Shown: positions 33,504 to 41,253 of the stretch, piece by piece
How the letters are laid out: every line of letters begins with the position of its first letter
Numbering within the stretch: the first letter of the stretch is position 1
Source of the DNA: Clavibacter michiganensis
GTDB taxonomy: Bacteria; Actinomycetota; Actinomycetes; Actinomycetales; Microbacteriaceae
Reading direction: 5' to 3'
Length of the DNA: 64,000 nt
NCBI RefSeq assembly: GCF_021216655.1
Contig: NZ_CP080437.1
Coordinates: forward strand, 3,038,001-3,102,000
The notes under the pieces: generated by a model
The model's input: only the letters and a program-made list of their open reading frames with translations
Told to the model about the DNA's origin: nothing
Database searches by the model: none
Made by a program: the position numbers and the translations under genes

Positions 33504-34883
33504 GTGACCCAGCCGACGCTCGACGATGCCGCCGCGAGCGCCCGCGTCGTCGCCCGTCCGCGCGGAGCGATCGCCGACGGGGTCCGCGCCGGCCTCGCCC
33601 GCGTCGGCATCCGCACGGACGCCGCACGGGACGCGGCCGCCGCCGCGGCCTGGGCGGTCCTCACGGTCCTCCTCCTCGGCGTCCTCGCCGCGCTCGTCTG
33701 GGCGGACGGCACCTCGCGCAGCATGTCGCCGGCGCAGGGCGCGCTCATCGGGATCCTCGCGGTCGTCCAGTGCGCGCCCCTCGCCTTCCGCCGCCGGCAC
33801 CCGCGGTCGACGCTCCTGGCGGTCTCGCTCCTGCAGGGCGCGCTCGTCGCGGTGCTCCCGCCGCACTTCGGGTTCTGGGCGGCCGCGCCCGTCGTCGCGG
33901 CGTACACGGTCGGGGCGCAGCTCGCGCCGGCGTCCGCGGTGCGCGTCGTGGCGGCGGCCGTGGGGATCGAGGCCGTCGGCGCGTACCTCGCCGCCACCGG
34001 CCAGGTCCGCGGGCTGCTCGTGCCCACGACCGTGGACGTGCGGCTCAGCGTCGACACGGTCATCGCGGCCGCGTCGATCCTCGTCAGCGGCCTCCTCATC
34101 GCCGCGGCCGGCGCCGCCGTCGGATCCTGGGTCGCGCTCCGCCGCCGCCACGACCGCGACGTGCTCGCGCGGGCGGCCGAGAGCCTGGAGCACCAGGCGA
34201 CGCTCAGCCGGGCCGCGGTCGCCGCCGAGCGCACGCGCATGGCCCGCGAGCTGCACGACGTGGCCGCGCACCACCTGACGGCGCTCGTCGTGCAGGCGGG
34301 CGCCGCCGAGCGCCTGGTCGACCTCGACCCGGAGCGCGCCAAGGACTCCCTCCGCGGGATCCGCCGCCAGGGCCGCGAGACGCTCGACGCGCTGCGCTCC
34401 ATCGTCGGGATCCTCCGCCAGGGCTCCGACGGCGAGGGCGGCGGCGAGGCGGGCACCGCCCCCGTGCCGGGCCTCGCCGACCTGCCCGGGCTCGTGGCGG
34501 CCGCCCGCACGTCGGGCACCGAGGTCCAGGAGCGCACGACCGGCGAGGCGCCCGCGCTCGCGCCGCTCGCCGACGTCACCGCGTACCGCACCGTGCAGGA
34601 GTCGCTCGCCAACGCGCGGCGGCACGCGCCCGGATCCGCGGTCACCCTCACGACGGCATCCGGCCCCGCGCGCATCGCCCTCACCATCGAGAACGCGCTG
34701 CCCGCCGCCGCCCCCGCGACCGCGCCCGGCTACGGCCTGGTCGGCATGCGCGAGCGGGCCGCGCTCGTCGGCGGCCGCCTCGAGGCGGGACCCACCGGAT
34801 CCGGCACCTGGCGCGTGCGCCTCGAGCTGCCCGTGGAGCCGATGCCGGTCGAGCACGTGCCGGCGCCGAGGGCCGACGCGTGA
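33504..34883 (+). CDS. NarL-type sensor histidine kinase
   Basis: A 459-residue kinase with four to five N-terminal helices (residues about 35-190). The HisKA_3 box has the phospho-His in RELHDVAAHHLTALV, and the short ATPase domain ends in YGLVGMRERAALVGGRLE. Two starts are possible. GTG 33504 has GGAG close upstream and is used here. ATG 33450 overlaps the hydrolase stop and would add an 18-residue Gly-rich tail. The stop overlaps the response-regulator start (GTGA). Confidence 0.9.
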   Translation: MTQPTLDDAAASARVVARPRGAIADGVRAGLARVGIRTDAARDAAAAAAWAVLTVLLLGVLAALVWADGTSRSMSPAQGALIGILAVVQCAPLAFRRRHPRSTLLAVSLLQGALVAVLPPHFGFWAAAPVVAAYTVGAQLAPASAVRVVAAAVGIEAVGAYLAATGQVRGLLVPTTVDVRLSVDTVIAAASILVSGLLIAAAGAAVGSWVALRRRHDRDVLARAAESLEHQATLSRAAVAAERTRMARELHDVAAHHLTALVVQAGAAERLVDLDPERAKDSLRGIRRQGRETLDALRSIVGILRQGSDGEGGGEAGTAPVPGLADLPGLVAAARTSGTEVQERTTGEAPALAPLADVTAYRTVQESLANARRHAPGSAVTLTTASGPARIALTIENALPAAAPATAPGYGLVGMRERAALVGGRLEAGPTGSGTWRVRLELPVEPMPVEHVPAPRADA

Positions 34884-35560
34884 TCCGCGTGGTGCTGGTC
34901 GACGACCAGTCCATCGTCCGCGCCGGCTTCCGGGTCGTGCTGGAGACGGCAGGCGGGATCGAGGTGGTCGGCGAGGCCGCGGGCGGCCGCGAGGCCGTGG
35001 AGCTCGTGCGTCGCCTCGCGCCCGACGTCGTGGTGATGGACGTGCGCATGCCCGGCGGCGACGGCATCGAGGCGACCCGCGCGATCACGGGAGCGGACGC
35101 GGACGCCTCCGACCGCCGGCCCGGCGACGACCGGCCGGGTCCCGCCGTCCTCGTCGCCACCACCTTCGACCTCGACGAGTACGTCTTCGGCGCGCTCGAG
35201 GCAGGCGCCCGCGGCTTCGTCCTCAAGGACGCGGAGCCCGAGGAGTTCATCCAGGCCGTGCGGGCGCTCGCCGAGGGCCGCGCCGCCCTCGACGGCGTCA
35301 CCACCCGCCGCGTGATGGCCGAGTTCACCCGCCGCCGGGCTGCCTCAGCCGTGCACCCGGGCACGGAGGTGCTCACGCCGCGCGAGCAGGACATCGTGCG
35401 GCTACTCGGCGACGGCCTCTCCAACGACGAGATCGGCGGCCGGCTCGTGATCGAGACGAGCACCGTGAAGTCGCACCTCACCCGGATCATGACCAAGCTC
35501 GGCACCCGCGACCGCCTGCAGACCGTCGTGTGGGGCTACCGCTCGGGCCTGCTGCCCTGA
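34880..35560 (+). CDS. NarL/LuxR-type response regulator
   Basis: A 226-residue regulator: the receiver domain has the phospho-Asp in VVVMDVRMPGGDG, the DDQ acidic cluster and Lys in FVLKDAEPEE. A LuxR-type helix-turn-helix follows (LTPREQDIVRLLGDGLSNDEIGGRLVIETSTVKSHLTRIMTKLGTRDRLQTVV). It is the cognate partner of the kinase just upstream. A 20-residue Asp/Arg/Pro insert in the receiver (DADASDRRPGDDRPGP) is unusual but lies in a loop. Confidence 0.94.
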   Translation: MIRVVLVDDQSIVRAGFRVVLETAGGIEVVGEAAGGREAVELVRRLAPDVVVMDVRMPGGDGIEATRAITGADADASDRRPGDDRPGPAVLVATTFDLDEYVFGALEAGARGFVLKDAEPEEFIQAVRALAEGRAALDGVTTRRVMAEFTRRRAASAVHPGTEVLTPREQDIVRLLGDGLSNDEIGGRLVIETSTVKSHLTRIMTKLGTRDRLQTVVWGYRSGLLP

Positions 35561-35742
35561 CCGGCGGACGGCCGCGGCGCAGCCGTCGTCGGGGCCGCCG
35601 GAGCGCCGGCCACGACGCGCCCGGGCTGCTCGCGGACCCCACTCGGGCGTCCCGGCGCGTTCGCCCGCGATCCACCGTCCGTGCCGCGAACGTCCACGTG
35701 CCGCGACGAGTGCTCCCAGGCTCGTCGTGGTCTGATGGATCC

Positions 35743-36162
35743 ATGGAACCCATCTACACCGCTATCGCGCACGCCTCCGGCGGAGGGCGCGACGGACACG
35801 TCCGCAGCGAGGACGACCGCATCGACTTCGACACCCGTCCCCCCAAGGAGATGGGCGGCTCCGGCGAGGGCACGAACCCCGAGCAGCTCTTCGCCGCCGG
35901 GTACAGCGCCTGCTTCCTCGGCGCCACCCACCTCGTCGGCAAGAACGCCGGCGTCGACACGAAGGACGCGGGCGTCTCCGCCAGCGTCTCCATCGGCGAC
36001 AACGGCCAGGGCGGCTTCGGCCTCGCGGTCGAGCTCGACGTCTACCTCCCCAACGTGGCGCCCGAGCGCCGCCAGGAGATCGCGGACGCGGCCCACCAGG
36101 TCTGCCCGTACTCCAACGCCACGCGCGGCAACATCGACGTGAAGGTCACCATCGTCGACTGA
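35743..36162 (+). CDS. Ohr/OsmC family peroxidase
   Basis: A 139-residue organic hydroperoxide resistance protein. The two redox Cys are in GYSACF and HQVCPYSNATRGN, and the conserved catalytic Arg is in DFDTRPPKEMGGSGEGTNPEQLFAAGYSAC. It reduces organic and fatty-acid peroxides using lipoylated proteins in known members. No OhrR repressor is adjacent. A strong terminator follows. Confidence 0.93.
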   Translation: MEPIYTAIAHASGGGRDGHVRSEDDRIDFDTRPPKEMGGSGEGTNPEQLFAAGYSACFLGATHLVGKNAGVDTKDAGVSASVSIGDNGQGGFGLAVELDVYLPNVAPERRQEIADAAHQVCPYSNATRGNIDVKVTIVD

Positions 36163-36179
36163 TCGCCCCGTGCGATCCG

Positions 36180-36210
36180 AGGCGGGCGTCCCCATCGGGG
36201 ACGCCCGCCT
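36180..36210 (+). terminator. 14-bp hairpin after the Ohr gene
   Basis: AGGCGGGCGTCCCC pairs perfectly with GGGGACGCCCGCCT around an ATC loop, 18 bases after the stop. No T-run, as is common in this GC range. Confidence 0.75.
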
Positions 36211-36232
36211 CCGTCGTCCAGGCGCGGATGGG

Positions 36233-36238
36233 TAGGGT
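36233..36238 (+). promoter_or_regulatory. -10 box TAGGGT, leaderless start
   Basis: TAGGGT, six bases (CATCGC), then the chorismate mutase ATG at 36245. No ribosome binding site is present. Confidence 0.65.
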
Positions 36239-36244
36239 CATCGC

Positions 36245-36628
36245 ATGCCTGAGAACACCGGCCCCGCAGGGGCGCCCCTCGACGACGACGCCCGTGCCGC
36301 CCTCGAGGAGCTGGGGGAGATCCGCGGGAGCATCGACAACATCGACGCCGCCCTCGTGCACCTGCTCGCCGAGCGCTTCAAGTTCACGCAGTCGGTCGGC
36401 CGGCTGAAGGCCGCGCACGGGCTCCCCGCGGCGGATCCCGAGCGCGAGCGCCGCCAGATCCTCCGCCTCCGCGCCCTCGCCGAGGAGTCGCGGCTCGACC
36501 CGGCCTTCGCGGAGAAGTTCCTGAACTTCATCGTCGCGGAGGTCATCCACCACCACACGCGCATCGCCGAGGACCAGGGCGCGGCCGCCTCCGCGGTCGC
36601 TCCCGAGGACGGCGGCCCGGCGGCCTGA
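36245..36628 (+). CDS. chorismate mutase, AroQ type
   Basis: A 127-residue all-helical mutase converting chorismate to prephenate for Phe and Tyr synthesis. The AroQ core runs from EELGEIRGSIDNIDAALVHLLAERFKFTQSVGRLKAAHGLPAADPERERRQI to FLNFIVAEVIHHH. The Arg in EIRGSID, the Lys near GRLKA and the Glu/Arg of ERERR match the usual active-site set. There is no signal peptide, so it is the cytosolic type. The last 20 residues are an Ala/Glu-rich tail. Confidence 0.92.
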   Translation: MPENTGPAGAPLDDDARAALEELGEIRGSIDNIDAALVHLLAERFKFTQSVGRLKAAHGLPAADPERERRQILRLRALAEESRLDPAFAEKFLNFIVAEVIHHHTRIAEDQGAAASAVAPEDGGPAA

Positions 36629-36637
36629 CGCCGCCGG

Positions 36638-36667
36638 GCGCGCGGCCCGCCAGGTCGGGCCGCGCGC
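36638..36667. terminator. 12-bp bidirectional terminator
   Basis: GCGCGCGGCCCG and CGGGCCGCGCGC form a perfect stem with a six-base loop between two convergent genes (chorismate mutase and the ATP-grasp enzyme), so it can end both transcripts. Confidence 0.75.
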
Positions 36668-36671
36668 GACG

Positions 36672-37655
36672 TCAGCCCTCCGGGTACGTCTCCCGCAGCA
36701 CGCGCTCCAGGAGCTCCGCCACCGCGCCCGGCCCGGACGCCTCCGCGACCGCCTCGACGCCCGCGTTGTAGTTCGTGTTCGTGTTCACGTCGTAGGTCAC
36801 GAGCCTGCCGTCCGCGGTCTCGATGAACTCGATCCCGGCCACCTCGACCCCGAGCCCCGCGAGGAACGCGACGTACCGCTCCACGAGCGGGTGCTCCGCG
36901 GTGATGTCCTCACGCAGCGAGAAGATCGTGTCGCCGGGCTCCTGCGCGATGGTCGCGCCGGGCGGCATCACGAGCGCGCCCGTCGTCGGGTCGATCGCGC
37001 ACGCGTCCGCTGGGCACAGCTGGTACCCGCCGCGCGCGGTGTCGGCCTGGATCGCGTAGACGAAGCGCCCGCCCACGATCTCCACCCGCGTGACCCGCGG
37101 CGTCGCGGCCTCGAGGAACTCCTGCAGCAGCGTGATCCCGTCCTGCGGCTCCTCGAAGTCGGGCCCCTCCACGTAGGCGGCCAGCTCCTCGACGCTGTCG
37201 AACCTGCGGACCCCGAGTCCTTTGCCGCCCTGGTTGTGCTTGGTGATGAACGGGGTCGGCAGTCCGCGCGCCGCCTCGACGATGCGGTGGCTGCCGATCA
37301 CGGCCCGCGTGCGCGGCACCTCGATCCCGGCGGCGCGCAACGCCGTCAGCTGGTCGACCTTGCTCACCTCGAGCTCGATCGTGCGGCGGCCGTTGACCGT
37401 GCGGCGGCCGTGCGCCTCCAGCCAGCTCATGAGCGCGCGCGTGTAGTCCTTGGAGAGCGCGTGGTCGCGCGTGTGCGCCGATGCGCTGATCCTCGACCAG
37501 AAGATCCCCTCGGGCGGCGCCTCGTCGATCTCGAGCACGCCGTCGGTGAGGAGCCACTCCTCGTAGGGGACGCCGCGCGCGTCGAGCGCGGCGGCGAACG
37601 GGCCGAACCACTCGGGGTTCTCGTGGATGGCGAATACCTTCGGTGCGGTGGTCAT
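36672..37655 (-). CDS. ATP-grasp ligase (RimK-like)
   Basis: A 327-residue ATP-grasp protein: SKVDQLTALRAAGIEVPRT starts the ATP-grasp part near residue 98, FITKHNQGGKGLGVRRFDS is the phosphate-binding loop and VAGIEFIETADGRLVTYDVNTNTNYN holds the metal-binding Asp/Asn near the end. Members join an amino acid or peptide to a carboxylate (glutathione-synthetase or RimK type). The true substrate cannot be read from the sequence. It has a leaderless-type promoter. Confidence 0.85.
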   Translation of the reverse strand: MTTAPKVFAIHENPEWFGPFAAALDARGVPYEEWLLTDGVLEIDEAPPEGIFWSRISASAHTRDHALSKDYTRALMSWLEAHGRRTVNGRRTIELEVSKVDQLTALRAAGIEVPRTRAVIGSHRIVEAARGLPTPFITKHNQGGKGLGVRRFDSVEELAAYVEGPDFEEPQDGITLLQEFLEAATPRVTRVEIVGGRFVYAIQADTARGGYQLCPADACAIDPTTGALVMPPGATIAQEPGDTIFSLREDITAEHPLVERYVAFLAGLGVEVAGIEFIETADGRLVTYDVNTNTNYNAGVEAVAEASGPGAVAELLERVLRETYPEG

Positions 37656-37661
37656 CCCCCC

Positions 37662-37667
37662 AGGCTA
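37662..37667 (-). promoter_or_regulatory. -10 box TAGCCT, leaderless start
   Basis: TAGCCT on the minus strand is followed by six G and the ATP-grasp ATG at 37655. The G-run could also serve as a weak ribosome site. Confidence 0.55.
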
Positions 37668-37744
37668 CGAGGCGCGCGGGGCGGCGGACGCACGCGTGAC
37701 GGCGGGCGTCAGCCCAGCCGGCGGCATCAGCTCGACCGGCGGCG

Positions 37745-38575
37745 TCAGCTCAGGCGCACGAGCGCCTGCACGGGCAGGTGGTCGCTCATCATGCGGCCGC
37801 GCCAGGCGAAGTCGTTGACCGCGGCGGCGCGCACGTCCACGCGGTCGCTCACCAGGATCCAGTCGATGCGCGGGCCGTCGACGACGGGCGGCCGGTAGTC
37901 GGGGAACGTGCCGAACGCGGGGGTCGCCTGTCGGGCGGTGTCGAGCCAGGAGTCGCGGAGGCCGGCCCGGCGGGTGAGGGCGTCGTAGGGGAACGAGTCG
38001 ACGGGCGCGTTGAAGTCGCCCATGAGCACGAGCGGCAGCCCGGCGAAGCGCGTGCGCACGAGCTCCGCGATGGCCTCGGCGGCGCGGTCGCGGGCCTCGG
38101 CCACGTCGTGGTCGAGGTGCGTGTCGAGCACGACGAGCGGGTGGCCGGTGGCCTCGTCCTGGAAGCGGGCCCACGTGAGGATCCGCGGCATGGGGTTGCC
38201 CCACGTCATGCTGCCGATCACGTCGGGGGTGTCCGAGAGCCACATCACGTCGTGCTCGAGGAGGGTGAGGCGTGACGCCTGGTAGAAGATCGCGCCGTGC
38301 TCGCCGTGGCTGCCGCCCTCGCGGCCCTGCCCGATCATGCGGTACGACGGCGGCAGCGCCTTCTCGATGGCCTGGATCTGCGGCCACAGCGCCTCCTGCA
38401 CGCCGAGCACCGTGGGCCGCTCCTGCTGCAGGAAGCGCGTGAGCACCTCCTGGCGCTCGGGCCAGTGGTCGGCCTCGCCCTCGCGGGTGCCGTGCCAGGG
38501 CATGCGCACGTTGAGCGAGATCAGGTGGATGTCGTCGCCGGTCGTCGGGCCGATCGCGGGGGTCATGACGACCAT
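37745..38575 (-). CDS. endonuclease/exonuclease/phosphatase family protein
   Basis: A 276-residue EEP-fold phosphodiesterase. Motifs: SLNVR near residue 20, VLGVQEA with the metal Glu, LDTHLDHD, LMGDFNAP and the final SDHLPV with the catalytic His. It has no signal peptide, so it acts in the cytosol. Possible substrates are nucleic acids, phosphoinositide-like or CoA-type phosphates. It is clearly paralogous to the protein at 55775-56824 (shared TVLGVQEAL and TWARFxD segments). Confidence 0.9.
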   Translation of the reverse strand: MVVMTPAIGPTTGDDIHLISLNVRMPWHGTREGEADHWPERQEVLTRFLQQERPTVLGVQEALWPQIQAIEKALPPSYRMIGQGREGGSHGEHGAIFYQASRLTLLEHDVMWLSDTPDVIGSMTWGNPMPRILTWARFQDEATGHPLVVLDTHLDHDVAEARDRAAEAIAELVRTRFAGLPLVLMGDFNAPVDSFPYDALTRRAGLRDSWLDTARQATPAFGTFPDYRPPVVDGPRIDWILVSDRVDVRAAAVNDFAWRGRMMSDHLPVQALVRLS

Positions 38576-38633
38576 TCAACCCCGTGCGGCTGACCGCCTG
38601 GCCACGCAGGGTCGATCGCGTCGAGAGCGGCGG

Positions 38634-39221
38634 TCAGCAGCCCGGCGTGACGAGCGCCTTGACGAAGGCGCCGGTCTGGTACGTGTACTGCGAGACCCAC
38701 TGGCGGAGGCTGAAGTCCACCGGGTCCTCGACCACCATGAGGTCGCCCGTGAAGCAGCGCGAGAAGATCAGCTGCGTGCGGGTGACGTGCGGGGTCCAGG
38801 TGATGACGATGGCGCTCGTCCAGCCGTTCTCCTCGGACTTCTCCTTGAGGTATCGCGCCTCGCCCTGCGTCGTGAACGGCGACGGGGTGTCGCACGTGAC
38901 GGCGTAGGGGAACTCGCCGTTGCAGGCTGCGAGCTCCGCGGCCGACTGCGGGCCGGTGGGCGGCACCGAGAAGACGACCGTGTCGGAGAAGCCCTCGTCC
39001 ACCAGCTTCGCCGCGAGGTCGCGGCGCGTGGGGTTGGGCGGCCCGATGACGTAGATCACGTCGGCCTTGTCGGGCTGGCTCGCCGGGGGGAAGACGAAGA
39101 GGGGGATGCCGGCCAGGAGCCAGGCGAGGAGGAGCACGAGGAGCGCCAGGAGGGTGCGCACGATCCAGCGACGGACGCGGTGCGCCCGGCGGGGCGTCGT
39201 GGTGGTGGTGCTGGGTGTCAA
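38634..39221 (-). CDS. DUF218 (YdcF/SanA-like) membrane-anchored protein
   Basis: A 195-residue protein with a single membrane helix near residues 20-42 and an outer DUF218 domain: ADVIYVIGPPNPTRRDLAAKLVDEGFSDTVVFS, then TTQGEARYLKEKSEENGWTSAIVITWTPHVTRTQLIFSRCF. The TxGEA box and the ThxxR-like HVTRTQ are family hallmarks. The start is probably TTG 39221, giving LTPSTTTTTPRR. An upstream ATG at 39338 reads as noise. It lies at the end of the exopolysaccharide operon. DUF218 proteins act in envelope polysaccharide metabolism. Confidence 0.82.
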   Translation of the reverse strand: MTPSTTTTTPRRAHRVRRWIVRTLLALLVLLLAWLLAGIPLFVFPPASQPDKADVIYVIGPPNPTRRDLAAKLVDEGFSDTVVFSVPPTGPQSAAELAACNGEFPYAVTCDTPSPFTTQGEARYLKEKSEENGWTSAIVITWTPHVTRTQLIFSRCFTGDLMVVEDPVDFSLRQWVSQYTYQTGAFVKALVTPGC

Positions 39222-39378
39222 CGTGTGCTCTCGGCCTGGAGGATCCGCGGGGGCGGCGTGCGGGCGTGCGGGGGCGGTGGCGTCCCCCGGCGGCTCGTCG
39301 AGCCTATGGGGAGCGCGTGACGGTCGCGAAGCCCCCATCCGGGGCGGGCGGTGCGGCGTCGTGGCGGCGGGCGGTGGA

Positions 39379-41253
39379 TCAGCCGCCCGTGGAGCAGGGG
39401 ACCTGCGTGATGTCGGACTCGAGCGGGCGCACGAGCGGCGTGTGGCGGACCTCGAGCGGGCCCTGGTCGTCGGGCGTCGGCATGGTGAACGTGACGTCGA
39501 CGGTCTTGGTGTCCTGCGGCGCGAGCTCGGTGCGGATGCGGATCATGCCGCGCCCCATGTCGGTGCCGCGCGCCTCCTCCGTGGTGAGGTCGGCGTCGGT
39601 CTTCCAGCCGGTGACGGTGGATCCGACGGGGCCGTAGACGAGCAGGTCGTCGAACTGGCGGCCCTTGGCCTTGCCGTCGAGGCCCGTGACGTAGCGCGGC
39701 AGGCTCGTCGCGGCGTCCGCCGGCGCGATGCTCGTCATGTCGACGGACACCGTGTACGTGGTGGTGTCGCCGCAGGTCTCCGCCTGGATCCGAGATGCGG
39801 AGCGCAGGTAGTAGCTCATCTTGGATCCCGAGCCGATGTCGTTGAAGTACAGGCCGATCGCGGTCTGCTCGGTGTTGTCGTCCGGCAGCGCGCCGCTCAG
39901 CGGCCCGCCCTCGATGAGCGTCTGCTCCTCGGGCACCGTGCTCCACAGCAGCAGGCGGCGCTCGTCGATGGCCCGGTCGATCGCGGTGACCAGCGGCACG
40001 ACGGGCGGAGTGTCGGTGACGAGCTTCGCGAAGATCGTGCTGGCCGCGCTCGCGAAGTAGCGGTCCTGCGCGAGGTAGTCGGGGTACTGGCTGTACACGG
40101 CGCCGAGGAGCGTGGGCACCGCGTTCTCCGCGTTCAGCTCGTCGCCCGTGGCGAGCGTGATCGGCCCGGTCGCCTCCAGCAGGTAGCTGAGCGCGATGGG
40201 GTCGAACGACAGCACGCCGTCGACCCGGTCGCCGATGTTGGCCTCCCAGTACGACTTCGCGAGGGCGCCCGACGTGGGGAAGTCGGGGAACATCGTGATG
40301 TTCTGCTCGAAGCGGTCCGAGCGCGGCTCGATGAGGCGCACGGTCTCGTCGGGCACGTCGCCCTGGCGGACGTTCCGCGGGAAGTCGTTGCTCGACGCCT
40401 GCTTCGCGATCCGCACGGTGCCGTCCTCGACGGTCAGCAGCACGAGCGCGGCCGGGTTGCCGCCGGTGGAGCGGACCTCCGCGTTGTTCTGGAACATCAG
40501 CAGGTAGTTGCGCGCGCCGTCGGCCCCGAGGAGGTCGGGGAGGACCCCGGTGACCTCGCGGAAGGTGCTCGCGGTGTCCTCCGTGCTCGTGAGGGTGTCG
40601 TCCATGAGGTCGACGTCGTCGGCGACCTGCGCCCAGAGGCTGTCGCGGTCGATGGTGTCGAGCTCGGCGCGGGCGCCCGTGAGGCCGTCGCTCGCGGTCT
40701 GCACGGTCTGCCCGAGCGAGCGGATCCCGTCGAGGTCGATGCGGCCGAGCACGGGCGTGAACGCCGAGAGGGAGACCTCGGTGGCGGGCGTGACGACGTC
40801 GGTCGCGAGCCGGTCGCTCGTGGCGGCCAGCACGCGGGCGGCGTGGAGGTTCGGGCCGACGAAGGGGATCCACTCGTAGGCGCCGAGCACGCCGTCGTCC
40901 GCGGCCTCCGCGGCCTTCGCCGTGTGGTCGCGGAGCTCGGCGGCGCCGGCCTTCGCGGTGTCGATGTCGCCCGCGAGGAGCGCGGTCTGCACCTGGTCGG
41001 AGAGCGGGAGCGCGTCGCGGAGCTCGGCCTGGACGGTGTCGACGCGGGGGAGGATCAGCGCGGCCGAGATCGCGGTGCCGATGACGAGGACGCCGATGAC
41101 GCCGACCGGGATCCAGAGGCGCTTGCGCTTCCACAGGGGCCGGCGGGTGGCGTCGCGCTCCGCGCGGTCGGCGCGGCGGCTGCGGCGGCCGGTCGATCCG
41201 TCGGATCCGTCCGGTCCGTCGGCCGGGGGCAGGATGCCGTCGATGCCGCTCAC
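39379..41253 (-). CDS. DUF4012 membrane-anchored protein
   Basis: A 624-residue protein with a short Arg/Asp-rich cytosolic start, one membrane helix near residues 49-71 and a large outer DUF4012 domain (NYLLMFQNNAEVRSTGGNPAALVLLTVEDG, AKSYWEANIGDRVDGVLSFDPIALSYLLEATGPI). Function unproven; DUF4012 proteins are typical of actinobacterial exopolysaccharide loci. It overlaps the polymerase gene by four bases, so it belongs to the operon. Confidence 0.85.
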   Translation of the reverse strand: MSGIDGILPPADGPDGSDGSTGRRSRRADRAERDATRRPLWKRKRLWIPVGVIGVLVIGTAISAALILPRVDTVQAELRDALPLSDQVQTALLAGDIDTAKAGAAELRDHTAKAAEAADDGVLGAYEWIPFVGPNLHAARVLAATSDRLATDVVTPATEVSLSAFTPVLGRIDLDGIRSLGQTVQTASDGLTGARAELDTIDRDSLWAQVADDVDLMDDTLTSTEDTASTFREVTGVLPDLLGADGARNYLLMFQNNAEVRSTGGNPAALVLLTVEDGTVRIAKQASSNDFPRNVRQGDVPDETVRLIEPRSDRFEQNITMFPDFPTSGALAKSYWEANIGDRVDGVLSFDPIALSYLLEATGPITLATGDELNAENAVPTLLGAVYSQYPDYLAQDRYFASAASTIFAKLVTDTPPVVPLVTAIDRAIDERRLLLWSTVPEEQTLIEGGPLSGALPDDNTEQTAIGLYFNDIGSGSKMSYYLRSASRIQAETCGDTTTYTVSVDMTSIAPADAATSLPRYVTGLDGKAKGRQFDDLLVYGPVGSTVTGWKTDADLTTEEARGTDMGRGMIRIRTELAPQDTKTVDVTFTMPTPDDQGPLEVRHTPLVRPLESDITQVPCSTGG

